The translations under genes and the position numbers were made by a program. Positions 1 through 13,079 of a DNA stretch of 64,000 nt are shown piece by piece; positions within the stretch are counted from its first letter, which is position 1; each line of letters begins with the position of its first letter. This DNA is from Oncomelania hupensis (Eukaryota; Mollusca; Gastropoda; Littorinimorpha; Pomatiopsidae): assembly GCA_036898135.1 (NCBI GenBank), contig CM072515.1, forward strand, positions 52,899,236-52,963,235, given 5' to 3'. The notes beneath the pieces are model-generated. The model worked only from the letters and a program-made list of their open reading frames with translations. It made no database searches and was not told the DNA's origin.

Positions 1-689
1 CAGAGCCATTTGTATTATACATAGGAAGAGTAGGATCTGGCTGCAGTCTTTGGCGAAACGAATCGGCCGCTCAAACGGTTAATTCTCAAACTGCATAAGA
101 ACGCACACGTAATCTTCCCCTAAATCGAAACGATATAGACCTATATGATAGGTGAAAGTTCCACAAATAATAACATTGGCCTCTATCAATGTCTTCCCAG
201 CCACAGGACCGCGGGGTTTTCTTCCCTTTAAAAAAATGTAAATGATGGTTTGTTGGTACGCGGTTTGGAAATAAGTCCTTTGAACCGCCGATTCGTTTCG
301 CCTAAATGCAGTCTAATCCTATACTACTATCCACGATATATGAGCTGTAAGCTACCACTGCTTCCGCTATGCTTTCGAGGATACACGTTTTTTTTTTTGC
401 CAACGCGGATCCATTCTACTTGCTTAGTGCCCTTTATTATCCCACAACTATATTTGTGGCTGATATTTTTTGTTGTCGATATTTTTTCTTTCGGTCGGGC
501 AACACTCACAGTGAATGTTAAAAGGAGCTGCCCCACTGAACTGGTGCTACTGTGGCCCTTGATTTTACCAGCTGCTTGTGGACAATGTTTCCATGCTTGA
601 ACAATTTCTTCCCAAGGACTTCAGCCAGTTCATGTGGTTGAAAATTGGGTGAATAATGATTGAAAACTGAGAGCATTCCATCACACTGA
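1..689. other. unassigned, no gene seen
   Basis: No conserved coding sequence, tRNA or repeat family shared with the rest of the window was recognised here. Short open frames exist but have no protein-like composition. Confidence 0.5.
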
Positions 690-932
690 CTGAATGAATG
701 AATGAACATTGATTTTTAACGTCTACATCCACCATTGGCGATATGGCAGACGGGGATAACCATCCCAAGGAAAGAGGGGTAGGGACCTGAATCAACACTG
801 AACCATCAGAGCAATCATAATGCTAAAATGGACAGTGAAAATGGCCACATTTTATATCGCCCACCACGGGATTCGAACCTGGGTCATCGGTGTGCCAGGC
901 GAACGTTCTACCACTTGAGCTACGGCGGTGGA
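690..932 (-). mobile_element. tRNA-derived SINE, family A (copy 1)
   Basis: On the minus strand a tRNA-like head has an A box (TAGCTCAAGTGGTAGAAC) and a B box (GGTTCGAATCCC, at 868-879 reversed). A body follows that is shared with copies near 8641, 35125, 39578 and 48534, and it ends in ATTC repeats at 690-705. RNA polymerase III promoter boxes plus a shared body identify a SINE. It is not a functional tRNA because the cloverleaf 3' part is missing. Confidence 0.85.
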
Positions 933-941
933 ACCACACTG

Positions 942-1022
942 ACTTTAAATATCCTGACGCTCATGTCCTACACAGGTGCTTGCCAGGTACAAAAATACAT
1001 CTTGCACGAAATGCGCCCTATT
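942..1022 (+). mobile_element. SINE family B body fragment
   Basis: The stretch beginning CTTTAAATATCCTGACGCTC matches the central body of the full family B SINEs at 25943 and 45137 but lacks both tRNA head and tail. It abuts the head of the family A SINE, so it is a relic or part of a composite insertion. Confidence 0.6.
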
Positions 1023-1207
1023 CCACTTCTTCCTGTGTGTCGCTGCTCTGCGTCAAACGTGCTTTCGCTGAGACAGCATCCCGGATTTCGTCCACTTGAG
1101 CTACGAGAATTATTCAAAACCCAATTATCCAAAAATGCTTTCCTACTTTATTTATTTATTTATTTTATTTTATTTATTTGTTTAAAAATTAATTAATTGA
1201 TTTATAG

Positions 1208-1208
<1 letters not shown>

Positions 1209-1283
<75 letters not shown>

Positions 1284-1345
1284 CATCATCATCATTATTA
1301 TTATTATAATTATAATCATTATTATTATCATTATTATTACTACTA
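1209..1345. repeat. (ATT)n microsatellite
   Basis: About 24 near-perfect ATT units are followed by an imperfect ATC/ATT tail. The poly-Ile, poly-Met and poly-Tyr frames seen across it are artefacts. Confidence 0.95.
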
Positions 1346-2604
1346 CAACTACTACTATTGTTACTCTTCTTCTTCTACTTCTCATTACTCTCAACCCGAT
1401 CTCCCCCCCCTCCCCCATTCCCAGTCCCTTATTCGCTCATGGGACGCGGGACTTTAATCTACCTACCTACCTTCTACTTCTTTTGTGAGGATGTGTGTAT
1501 ATGTTAAAACTAGCCCCATTAGAATGTAGCGCGTATTTCACAGTTGTTCAAACAATCCACACAGATATGATCTGTGTAGCGTTACAGTGTATCATCGTCA
1601 ATAAAATTGCATTTTCTGATAGAGTTGTTTTTTGTAACTTTCTTCGTCACATTAAAAAAGACGGGCGTGTGTTGTTTTCGTGAAGGTTAAATACGTGTTA
1701 TAGTTGTCGTATTATAGAATATTTCCTGCCCTGATACTACAAACTTAGACGGGGACGGTTAAATCTCCAGAAAAGCTTTGTTTTTAACTATCCGCCCAAC
1801 GCCTAAATTCTTGCTGGTGCAACTTGCGGCTGCCGTATTTTCTCAAAGAAGACTACCCGAATTTCGCCCGCACCTGTGACAAATATTTGAAACCCTCTCT
1901 ACCTTTCCCTTCCCCACCCCAGAAAACATACAACATGATAACATGAAATAAATTAAAAAAAAATAAATAAAAAGATAAAAATAATAAATATAAATAAATA
2001 AATCAATAAATCGTGTTATCTGCACACATCAATTGTCCATAAATATTCCACTGGAAACACGGTCTGTCACAAGTGTCACAAACAAAAGAATTTTGACCAA
2101 TTGTACGATTGCGCAGCCTGAACATACTGAGAAACAGCAGGAGTGTTATCACTACAATCACAAGTATATCAATTAGTTGATATACTTGTGCTACAATCTA
2201 ACGCATCCTACGGTAATTTCTGATAATTATAATCAGCGCGAATATTTGAGTATTTTACTTTAAATTTAATTCTATAACAATTGGTGTCTACTTTATGCCA
2301 CAGGATAATCGTTGCTGTTTCTACTATTTTCCTATTGAGGTATTTAGGTACACCGCTATATTTCAGAGCTAAAACAGAAAATGCACTTCATTTCATTGCT
2401 TGCAGAAACAGGTGTTAGGGAAAAGTTGTATATTTTCACTATTCATCCGCAGGTAAAAATGATTCGGTGTTTATTTAGTTGTCGACATGAAAATTCTGCT
2501 GTGCTGTCGATGTTGACAAAATAACAGTAATTCTATACTTTTTAATTATTCACATAAAAAAAGTTTTATTAAAGTGTGATTTGCACATAGCTTGGATTTC
2601 TCTT
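1346..2604. other. unassigned intergenic stretch
   Basis: AT-rich sequence with no recognisable gene. The only structure noted is the short palindrome at 2159-2190, listed separately. Confidence 0.5.
2159..2190. repeat. 32-bp palindrome
   Basis: The 14-base arm CACAAGTATATCAA is followed after four bases by its exact reverse complement. It could form a small hairpin; no repeat family or flanking duplication was seen. Confidence 0.7.
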
Positions 2605-3010
<406 letters not shown>

Positions 3011-3634
3011 CAAATACCTTATCCTCACCTTCTTTAGTCCGGAGTTTGAAAATAGAAATCAAGCACTAAAAATATCTCACATTCATAAATTAGCATTCAC
3101 AAATAATCCCATGCGGCACATACTAATAATAAATAGAAGTCCTATTAAGCACTACTTCTCCTTCTCGCTCTTCTGCTTCTCTCTTCTTCGCTGACTGCTA
3201 ACAATACCCGGTATAAAGATAACACTTCTACTTTAGGCTTACTTGAATTGGTTCAACTGAGCTAAAGCTAGTCACCTCCGGCGCGACACCCCTCCCCCCC
3301 CCCCCCCCTCTCTCTCTCTCTTCACAGGCCCACCACAAGGTTAGTTTTTGTTTTGTTTTGTTTTGTTTGCGATTACTCTGTACTCTGCTACTGTTTGGCC
3401 TCGGACTTGCATAGTAGGGAGAATTGGCGCAGTTCTCTTGCTTCTAGTTTTGTCCTTTGTGCTTTCAGTAAGCTTCTGTGTCATAGTCTGCGTAGGGCTA
3501 ACACAGCTATTTGCTTACGCCTATGTTACTTTTCATGCTTGAAAGAGTTGTATGTTTTAAACTCGATAATAAGTTTCAAGTCAAGAAGATGGGATCAAAT
3601 AAGTGATGAGTCAAAGATATGCGATATAATTATG

Positions 3635-3774
3635 TTACCGGCAATGTGTGAAATCCCAGTATTGTATAGAATGCCTAGGTAAGGTATAGAATGCCAGCCT
3701 GATAGTTTTTGTGTGAAATTGGTACATACTTTACAGAAAAATACAATAGCGGGATTTCACACATTGCTGGTAAT
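3635..3774. mobile_element. small MITE-like element with about 33-bp TIRs
   Basis: TTACCGGCAATGTGTGAAAT near 3635 recurs inverted, with few mismatches, ending near 3774 (ATTTCACACATTGCTGGTAA). The 140-bp unit has no coding capacity. Size and TIRs fit a non-autonomous DNA transposon; the superfamily is not determinable. Confidence 0.7.
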
Positions 3775-3870
3775 AGATACACGAAGCTTTGGTAAATTCT
3801 AGGTAGATCTAGATATACGTACAAATCAATTTTTTCACTCAGTTTCTTTAATTGAAATTCAACATTACAT

Positions 3871-3990
3871 TTTCTTCTTCTTCTTCTTCTTCTTCTTCTT
3901 CTTCTTCTTCTTCTTCTTCTTCTTCTTCTTCTTCTTCTCCTCCTCCTCCTTCTCCTCCTACTTCTTTCCTTCTCCTCCTCCTTCTTTTTG
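3871..3990. repeat. (CTT)n / (CTC)n microsatellite
   Basis: A long CTT run at 3871-3937 degenerates into CTC and CTT mixtures. It yields poly-Arg, poly-Glu and poly-Lys frames that are not genes. Confidence 0.95.
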
Positions 3991-4375
3991 CGGGGGAAAG
4001 AGGTGAAGGATGGGTAGAAGGTGAATAAAGTGGTAATGGGATTGCCAAGATGGGAGAAAAGCATATTTAACGAATTTTAAATGTGCCTAATTAATATTTT
4101 GGGAACGTTTTGGGCAAATGCCGGATACTGCTATAATTCAAATTCATGTTCAGTTTATAGTCCCATTAAAACTAAAGCTTGTGTGTTTAGTTTCGCGAGC
4201 ATTAGATGACAGTGGCAGGTAGCATGCGGCAACGGTCTTAAAATATAATGAAAGGTTTCTCGATAATTATAAAGCATTTGGTGTAAATCGGAATGTCTAG
4301 GACTGGGAACTCGTGCAACTCGCATTTTATTGGTATTTTTTACTTTATTTTATTTTGTTTATTTTTAAAAGCTTT

Positions 4376-4475
4376 TTTTTAAATAGCGCTTTTTTCCAGC
4401 TCCAGAGCTGTTCAAGGCGCTGACGAATACAGGATGTAACTCAAGTAGTCGGAGACGCCAGTTTGATGTCTTAGA
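4376..4475 (-). mobile_element. SINE family B 3' tail, truncated
   Basis: Reversed, it reads GGCGCCTTGAACAGCTCTGG-like sequence then an AAAAGCGCTAT-like end, the tail shared with 24405, 26265, 45480 and 51678. The tRNA head is absent, so this is a 5'-truncated copy. Confidence 0.65.
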
Positions 4476-4580
4476 CCAAAGAGTTTAAACTCTTTGATTA
4501 GACGCATCGTCCCCAGGCAGCTGAGCACAATGCTGAGGAACCGGTTGTTCTAAAAAGAGAGGGGACCCAATGCTTGTTTA

Positions 4581-4890
4581 TGACGGCCTACTAGCGCCAC
4601 AACTTGATAATTACAAATATCATGAGATAATTACAAATATCATGGGATAATTACAATTATCAAGGGATAATTACAATTATCATTGAAAAATTACAAATAT
4701 CTTCGCGTGATCCTGTTAAATTTTCAGGTTTGGCTCTAGCAATCCGCTTGGAAATGGGCCAAAACCGAAAATTGTAATTATCACATAATAATTAAAATGT
4801 TCACTTCATAATTACAATTTTTACGTGATCATGCTTAATTCTGACAAAGGCGGCTTACTAGCGCCAAAACGTCAATTTCCAGGTATCAGT
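4581..4890. mobile_element. palindromic TIR element, TGACGGCC family (partial copy)
   Basis: It starts TGACGGCCTACTAGCGCCA, preceded by TA, and continues into the family's AT-rich interior of repeated ATAATTACAAATATCATG units. It ends in the internal variant GGCGGCTTACTAGCGCC rather than a true inverted terminus, so it is incomplete or rearranged. Confidence 0.75.
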
Positions 4891-6826
4891 GATGTTCCTG
4901 CACCCGTCGGACGGAAATGGTAAAATGGCGAGTCAAGGGGGTAAGGCCACGATTTCATATGCGCTCAATAAAATACGACGACACACGCAGACAAAAAGTA
5001 AAAAATAAACGTTTATTCTTGCATTAAAGGCCACAAACTCAAAGTTGACTAGAATTAAAAAGATATTGAATCAAGTTAAAAATACTGTTTTGAACCTAAC
5101 TAATAGTGGGTGACAACAACTAAAGAAGAATTGATGAAAGCGTGAAGTCGCGTAAAAGAGAGCGATGAAACTGTAAACACAAAAACAACAGCAAGTCTAC
5201 AATCATGTCACACTCAAACAGATTTAGCTCACAAACCTACCCAACTAATTTCTAAAACAAAATTCTTCAAAAATAAGAACATTAGATATTGCACGTTATT
5301 TTCATTTGCACACACTATGATCAATAGTACTTTATGCTTTACAGCTTCAAAAAAGGACTATTGAAAAAACAAAGCAACCCATTTTCAGAAAACAAGCACC
5401 AAATTTAAAATAAATTTACCGACACAAAATACTAGCTTATCAAATAAAGGCTTATCACCAGAATAGAAATAGAATAAATTATCAGAACAATATTAAAATA
5501 AGCTTGACAAAAGACAACCAAATATTTCAGAAAATCATAAGACGCAGAATAAAAAGAATGACACACAAAATAAAGTGTTTGGTACAACACATCAAAAAAG
5601 CACATTTTACTAACCCTCTGGCTCAATCCCAATGGATGGTCAAAAACCGCGCAGACTGGTTACATGATCCACAAAACACATCATGTCCAAAATACCAAAA
5701 ACGAGAAGTGAATCAACAACACAGCAGTGAACGTTTACAAAAACCGTCCTGAACACAGCACCCTCCGGCGAAGACACAAAATTTTCCTTGTTACAATCCA
5801 ACCCAACTTAATTTTCTCAATGCTATCTTCTCTAACTAAAACTAACCCGTCTTCTCTCTGGACTGTCCTCGTCCCTCTTTCTAACTCTTTCTGTCTTTAA
5901 CTACATCGAATCCTTGTCCTGCACTTATTTTATTGTCAGCATCCCAGAAGCAATTTCGGCTCAAAAACTCGACCATTGTCCTCTCCCTAGTCCAATCCTC
6001 CTTCCTGTCAACCAAAATCTGTTGACAGCAGCAGTCTGACACCCGCTGACACAAAATACAAACAAATGCTTTCCACCAACTCTCTTATTTCAATTCCTCA
6101 CTTATCTGCCCCCACAGACCGGGAAAACTCAACCCTATATCCAACACATGGGCAAAACCCACTCTTTTAAAAGAAATATACATTGTAGGTTTACAAATCA
6201 AATTAAAGCATTCACCATTATAAAGGTTGTTTCTACCTATAATAGCATGCACAATGACTACATTAAACTATATACTAACCCAATAAACATACCTCTTCAT
6301 TCATTACTATCACCTTGCTATACTCCAGGTTATACAACAAATACACAAAATTAAAAATTCCAAGTGCAAAAATTAGAACCAACATTAATTATACAAACTG
6401 TCAGTGTCACATGAATCAACATTATGGCTTTAATACTCCGGCCGTGCACGTGGGACGACTCGGGTCAAACATTTGCTGGGGACAGGACATACAGGCACGG
6501 GAGTGACATGCGAAGTTGATTTGTCATTTCTAAAACTTCCGCTCTTCATTGTATACCTTATACATTTTTTTTATTCTGCTGTCTTGGTTACAATAAAAAG
6601 GAGGGATGATTTGATGAAAAATGTTAAAACAATTAGCAGTGACACAAAAACACACGCACAAAGCATCAGCACTTGAATTTGGACAGGGCGCTCCGTTTAT
6701 ATTCAGCATATCAATAACCATCCAAACCAGCCATCACCATCGAACATTTTCCGGATCTTGCTTCCACTTTGGAAGCAAGAACAAGTGATAATAGTAATTA
6801 ACACGTGTTCTGTATAACTCACATTA
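4891..6826. other. unassigned AT-rich stretch between two TIR elements
   Basis: About 1.9 kb without a recognisable protein. It lies between two copies of the TGACGGCC TIR family, so it could be the interior of a larger element, but no transposase motif was found. Confidence 0.4.
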
Positions 6827-7251
6827 TGACGGCCTACTAGCGCCAAAACCTGATAATTGCAAATATTATGTGATAGCAACGACATATTTACAATTAACAC
6901 ATAAAAATTGTAATTATTAAGTCAAAATTACAATTTCCGGTTTTGGTCCATTTCCAGACGGATTGCTAGAGCCCAAACTGAAAATTAAACATGATTACGC
7001 GAAGATATTTGTAATATTTCAATGATAATTGTAATTATCCATTGATAATTGCAATTTTCATATGATATTTGTAATTATCTCATAATATTTATAATTATCA
7101 GGTTTGGGCGCTAGGAAGGCGTAGCAAATACCCAAAATTATTAATTAACACTGTGGATTACCGGTGTCTCTGTAAATTACACAGAACATGTGTTAATTTC
7201 AATTATCTCGTGATAATGGTAGCTCTCGGTTTTGGCGCTAGTAGGCCGTCA
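6827..7251. mobile_element. palindromic TIR element, TGACGGCC family (425-bp copy)
   Basis: Both ends are present: TGACGGCCTACTAGCGCCAA at the left and its inverse, ending GGCGCTAGTAGGCCGTCA, at the right. The interior is a chain of short AT-rich palindromes and corresponds to the inverted first half of the longer copies at 38767 and 59912. No coding capacity. Confidence 0.85.
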
Positions 7252-7273
7252 CACTTGTCGGTTGTGCTGATGA

Positions 7274-8573
7274 AGTCGGTGCAACGGGCTGAAATGGCTC
7301 CCTTACCAATTTTACTCCCAAGGGTAGTTTCAGTCCAGGCACAGATTAACTCCCAGGGAGTTAGTCTGGTTATGGCCCATAATCGGCCCTTTCTATTCCA
7401 AATCAGCCCCACCAGTATAACCAATATGCTTCTACTCAAAATAACCAATCATTCGGGAGTTAAAACAGAACAGTTCAAGAATACCCCCCCCCTCCCCACA
7501 CAACATGGGAGTTAAACTGGGACTAGTCCAAATCAGGCCACAGGGGAGTTTAACTGGGACAGGGACAGTAAACCCCATCACACCTATAAAGCACTGCAAA
7601 GGAGAAAAACTGGGTCAAGTCCAGAACATAGAGTTAAGCTGGGATAGTTCTACAGACCCTATAAAACGACAGGGGAGTTAAACTGGGACAGGTCCAGGTC
7701 AGCCCAAACACACTAAATACACAAAGGCTAAACAGGGGAGTTCAACTGGGACAAGTCCAGAAAACCCCCTGACTTTCTTAGAAAACGTAACACTGGAGTT
7801 TAAGATGGACAGGGCTAGAACAGCCCTCTCTCTTCCTCCCCATAACACACTATACGGGAGTTAAAGAGGGCAGAAGGACAGATCCAGAACAGCCTCCAAA
7901 AACACCTATAAAACACTACAGGGGAGTTAAACTAGAACAGGGCCAGAACAGCCAACTCACTCACACGCAAACGGTTAAAACATTACAAGGGAGATAAACT
8001 GGGACAGATTAAGAAAAGCCTCACACACAGTACTATAAAAGTGATACAGGGCTAGAATAGCCAACCCACCCACACACACGCCTTTAAAACAGTACAGGGG
8101 AGTTAAACTGGGACACCACCACCACACACGCACAGCTATAAAAAACACTACAGGGGAGTTAAACTGGGACAGCCCCATCCCCCTACATCCACCCATACTG
8201 CCATGAAAACTAAGGGAGTTAAATTGGGACAGATCAAGAACGTTCTCCTCAACCTCCCACTCCCACACCTCTATAATCCCTCCCCCCACACACACCTCTA
8301 TAAAACATTACAGAGGTGTTAAGCCCACTTTCACTCCTGGTAGTTTTTCTGGTACAAAATGTTTCAATGCCAAAGTAACTCCCTGGGGGATGTCCTGGAA
8401 CACATAAAGAGTCAGTCCAGTTCATTACCTTGATCGTCCCTATGTAATCTTTATTCCCCGAATTAACTCCCGGGAGTTGATTTGGAATTAGTCTGGGTCG
8501 GGACTGAAACTATTCCCAGGAGTAAAACTGGTTTGGGGGAGCAATTTCGGCACGTTACTCCGGCACTCGCCAG
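7274..8573. mobile_element. TIR element carrying an internal minisatellite
   Basis: A segment of about 100 bp at 7274-7375 (including TTTTACTCCCAAGGGTAGTT) recurs inverted at about 8455-8573 with roughly three quarters identity. Between them (7505-8330) lie about 13 degenerate units with core GGGGAGTTAAACTGGGACAG, spaced 35-110 bp apart by C/A-rich linkers often containing CTATAAAACACTACA. No open frame is convincing. The organisation recalls mollusc elements that carry tandem arrays between terminal repeats; the relationship is inferred. Confidence 0.7.
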
Positions 8574-8640
8574 TCTAGTTCGCTTTAATTTCTGTCAAAT
8601 TTCATTTTCTTCAGTTTAAAAGCAAGATTACATCTCGGCT

Positions 8641-8840
8641 TGACGTCATAGCTCAGTGATAGAGCGTTCGACCCAGGTTGGATTCCAGTAGTGGGCAAAA
8701 AAAAAAGGTTGCTCATTTTTTGATGTCCACCTTAGCAGTATGATTGAGTATTCTGGTGGTTCAGTGTTTATTTAGGTCCCTAACCCTTCTTCATTGGGAT
8801 GTTTATCCTCCTCTGACCTATCGCCATCCAGAATATTATA
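8641..8840 (+). mobile_element. SINE family A (copy 2, diverged)
   Basis: The tRNA-like head CATAGCTCAGTGATAGAGCG is followed by a degenerate B box (GGTTGGATTCCAG) and the family A body, including GGTGGTTCAGTGTTTATTTA. It is older than the copies at 35125 and 39578. Confidence 0.75.
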
Positions 8841-8867
8841 CTACTGACTACATAAGCTAAAACCTCT

Positions 8868-9020
8868 CTCGTACTGGTAAAGGTCGCTGGTTCGAATCCC
8901 GGATTGGTGAACGTGTGATCATATTATTTTCCCCTTTACCAACAACTGGCCCGCTGGTGTCAGTATAAATCGGTCCAGTAGTCACCTATATGCGAAAGTG
9001 TCGTGTGACTATAATCTACA
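8868..9020 (+). mobile_element. tRNA-derived SINE, family C (copy 1)
   Basis: The B box GGTTCGAATCCC lies at 8889-8900. The body (CCCGCTGGTGTCAGTATAAA) and a tail of ATAATCTACAAACAAACAAA follow. A minus-strand copy at 51500-51666 confirms the family. Confidence 0.8.
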
Positions 9021-12000
9021 AACAAACAAACTCTCGTACTTTTAGTGGGTCATTCAAGCCAGTGCCTATACTTCATCTAGGTCTACCGCCTTGGCGTCAC
9101 AGCCTTCGGGTGTTTCTGGTGTGCTTTCCATCAAGCTTTTGCGACGTTCAAAAAGAAGCGGACTCTTGCTTTTATATACGCGTATCAGAAATGTTTAACT
9201 CTATAACGTGGACTAATAAAATGTTCTTATGACCGCACTATCTAGTATAAAAGCTGAAGGGGGGGGGGGGGGGGGTGGGAGGGGGGATGGCGTTTATTGG
9301 CAGAAGATGAGTTGAAAGTGAAACTCAGTGTACATGTCCTAGGTTAGCCTATATACATAAACATAGAGGATGGGCACAATAAGTGTACGTGTCCTAGGTG
9401 TACTCTTGTATACAAATATGCAGTACAAGTATACTTAAGCGGTCTGCTGCCTGTGTAGCGTCGTATTTCTAAGTAACCTAACTTTGGTTACAAAAAATAA
9501 AAATCTTGCGAAATGGTCATTCAGGTATTCGTGCACGTGCCTGTCAACTTGTGTTCTGCATCAGTGAGTTTGAATTGGGCCTTTAGAAACCTGTACTGTT
9601 AAATCGGGTGTCGTTGGTTTAAAGGCTTTTTACACGTTATTTTCTTTTCTACCACTGCTTGTTGCTGCTGTTGTTCATGTTGTTGTTTTTAGAATCAACC
9701 GTGATGCTATGAACGGGCACATAAACTAATTTATCGATTTATATTAAATTCGTACTTTCGATTGAGACTATATTTTGGCTTCATCTTATTTTTTTTCCGG
9801 TGGGGTAACACTCGATCACTGTGAATCGCTGGAATGTGCGATTGGGGAGTCCTGTAAGGTAAAGGGTTAAGAGTCAAGGGTTAACGTATTATACTTTATT
9901 GTAGAGATAACTGTCCAGCTTTAAATGTAAACTGCATCCGACGTGTATTGATATCATATTCACATCAAGCGAGCAGAAACAAAGATGATAAGAGCGCGGG
10001 GTATCATCTATATATATAAATTGCTTAGCCGGAAGTCCTTCTTCGCCTCTACTGTAATGTTTGTCCGGTATGGACGCTGATCTGGGCAGGTGCTGGGCGC
10101 TGCGGATCGGCCTGCTGTGCGCTCAAAACCCGCGAAATCGTTATAGCCGACATTTCCTTACCGAACGTTTAACCGTTTCTGAGATAAATAAATAAACAAA
10201 ATGTCCACAAACTGCAATAGCCTCATTCCGCGAGCTACCCATTCAACCCGTGTCAAGAACGTGCCGTTCCGTAATACCGCAAATTTTGTTTTATTTCCAT
10301 TCAAAACACTTTTGCACTCATGTTACTGTCACCGCCACGACTCTCCCTGGGCAGACGCCACAAACAAACAACTTCCACACGCAGACAACCCAGAAAGAAT
10401 GACGATTTCCCGCAGACGGAAGTGATGAAAAACACAACAAATAATATACAACTTTCAAGCTATTTATTCATTCATACCACACACTCATACACATACAACA
10501 TTTACACATGAAACGAAGAAATGGTAATGAAACAATCAATGGGTCAATGGAACGATGCAATGGTTCGTGGGTGATCGGGGGTCGCTAATCGACCAACGTC
10601 CTCAAATCGAACGTGCACAGCCAAAGTCCGAGGCACGTGTTCACAAACAGACAGGGGGGGTTGTGAAGGAGAGGGACAACACAAAACGGGCCCACCTGGC
10701 GAAATGCAGTCCCTGGTAAAGTCTCCTCCAACGTTCTCGCCCCCTTCCGTTGACGTCCAAACGAAGGAGCGTTGCCACCCGTGGTCGCCACTGACGATGA
10801 TGTTGAAGTGATGATGATGGCGCTGATAACAGGGGACGCGTGGACAATAACAGATGGCGATGCTGATGATGTTTGGTCCACTTGACCAAGTGTCGTCGTC
10901 GTTGCTGCCTTGCGTTTTCCAGCGACGAACTGGCGGATTGACGAACGTTGAGCTGCGAACTTCAAACTCGAATTCAATCCTCAACGACAATCCTCGACGA
11001 ACCCAACGGTTCGCATGAAATTGCACCCCGTAGCCCTTCTCCACTGCCCTCCTACGAAAGTACATCCAATTAGGGTAATCCGGTAGTGTGTAGTTCCCGT
11101 AGTAGACAATACCTCGATACTACCTACCACACTACCACAGACTTGCTTTTCTACAGCTGCACTCCAACTGAGCGTATCACTTCAGAAATTTGCAATCTTT
11201 AAACTAGTATCCTTCTCGGAACCAGATATTATTATTCGTTAATACCCGTCCCACCCTAATTCCAGAACACAGCAAAAACCACAGAGCACTAGACAAACAC
11301 CGTCTACACTGTACTGCTGACAAACACGTTCTCCCGATAGTGAGCAAATTCCTAACTTGGCCTAACCGGCGTATGCTGTTTACCATGCTTTGCACGCTCC
11401 CGAGACAACAATAATCACGAATACGGCAACACGCAGTACCACCCCCGCCCCTATACTCTTCACACACAGACTACATGGCTTTCTTCACGGGCTGCCCTGT
11501 GACAGTTACCAATCTTACAAAATTTTGTGTTTAACTAATTAAATTTGATTAATAAGCGTATAACTATTATTGTTATTATTATTGTGGTGGAATGGGAGGC
11601 GACTGTTTCAAGCTTGGGAGAGAGGTTGTCGACCTTCATTTGTTGGTTAGATTAGCCTTGGGTGGCTTTTGCTGTGCAGAATTCTTTGGAGTGGCCATTG
11701 GCTTAAGCAGGACAAGGCGACACGACATTTGTTCTCCATGGCTGACCATTCTGCTTTTGGTGGTGAGCAAGGCTACATTGTCGGCAGGCATTTTATGCAA
11801 GTCAGTGGCAGCGACTTTGCAGAGAGTGTCGTGGCACTAGTAGCCGGCAAACCGGTTTACTATCAACACGCTTCACCGCCTTGCAGGGCAAATATTTTTA
11901 AGTCCCTCTTACGAGGGATAAAAGAAAATAACAGCTCTGGTTGGGCCGTGGTCTCAAGGTGGTGGCCGAGAGACGGGAGTCAAATACTCCGCTCGGCTAC

Positions 12001-12339
12001 ATATATCAAGTTAAATAATGTGAAAAGTCAGCTGAGAAAAAGCTTTAAATAAAGAATTGTGTCCAGTATGAAAGGTCATAGACCTGCTGAAAATAGCAAG
12101 CATTAGAACTCTGTAGGAAAACGAAACTGTGATACTATTCCAAAACGTTCCGATCATGCGATTGATTGATTGATTGATTGATTGGATTCTGATCATGCAT
12201 CTGTTCTTTTCTAGTTCGTGTCTGTCTGTCTTTTTCACTTTTTTTTTTTTAAATATAAAAGGACATGAACAGATACCATCCATCACGTAATGATTATGAT
12301 GTCAGACATTGCATCAATGCTTTTACAACTTCGTTCATT
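9021..12339. other. unassigned stretch, no supported gene
   Basis: It holds a run of about 18 G near 9258, then mixed sequence. A GC-richer part at 10200-11470 has overlapping open frames on the minus strand (largest 10544-11065). These have no recognisable domain and little splice support, so I do not call them genes. A repeat or an unannotated host exon is possible. Confidence 0.35.
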
Positions 12340-12560
12340 GTTGCCGACTTCGTAAAATCGGCAAAACCGTCGACATCCGTTTTCGTGAAATCGGTTCCCT
12401 GTTTCACGAACTTGGCAACTTTGAAAAGCCTTTTCACTATTTCGGCAACAGCTTGCCGCATTTGCGTTCTCGGCAAGAGATTGCCAATTTCACGAAATCG
12501 GCAACTCAGCTGGCGATTTAGGGGATTTAGAAATTTTATCATTTCGTTACGACATATAAT
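12340..12560. repeat. palindrome-rich repeat, TTTCACGAAATCG type
   Basis: It contains several direct and inverted copies of TTTCACGAAATCGGCAA and ends CGTTACGACATATA at 12545-12558. The same terminal motif bounds the near-perfect hairpin at 54480-54594. Confidence 0.55.
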
Positions 12561-12615
12561 TATAACCCTTTGCAAGTCTGTCAATACCAGATTGTTGTTT
12601 GCGACTCGCTTTAGA

Positions 12616-12780
12616 CACAGGGGAATTAATCAAGCAGTAGCGGATTCTCGACAGAATAGCGATAGCAACCCTTTGTATCATAGCAAAAGTATTATAAGTC
12701 TGATCATAAGTTAGCTACACAGGGTTGCTACCGCTGTGCTATCGAGGATCCAATACCACGTACCAGTTAATTCCCTTGTA
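12616..12780. mobile_element. foldback MITE-like element
   Basis: The left part contains ACAGGGGAATTAA and GCGATAGCAACCC. The right part contains GGGTTGCTACCGCTGTGCT and TTAATTCCCTTGTA, its imperfect reverse complement. About 165 bp, non-coding. Confidence 0.55.
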
Positions 12781-12829
12781 GTCGATCATACAGCGTAGCT
12801 AAGACTACACTATGCCTACTCCGTCTCTC

Positions 12830-13079
<250 letters not shown>

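Noticed and set aside
868..932. tRNA gene on the minus strand
   Set aside because: A and B boxes are present, but the acceptor stem does not close, and the sequence continues into a repeated body seen in four other places; it is a SINE head.
1182..1457. poly-Tyr and poly-Ile open frames
   Set aside because: Translation of the (ATT)n microsatellite on either strand.
3675..4064. Arg-rich and Glu-rich open frames
   Set aside because: Translation of (CTT)n/(CTC)n repeats.
7505..8330. CRISPR array
   Set aside because: Units are degenerate, spacing varies from 35 to 110 bp, and the context is eukaryotic with flanking inverted termini.
10544..11065. 173-codon open frame as a gene
   Set aside because: Three overlapping frames of similar length, no domain, no convincing splice sites; GC-richer sequence alone can explain them.
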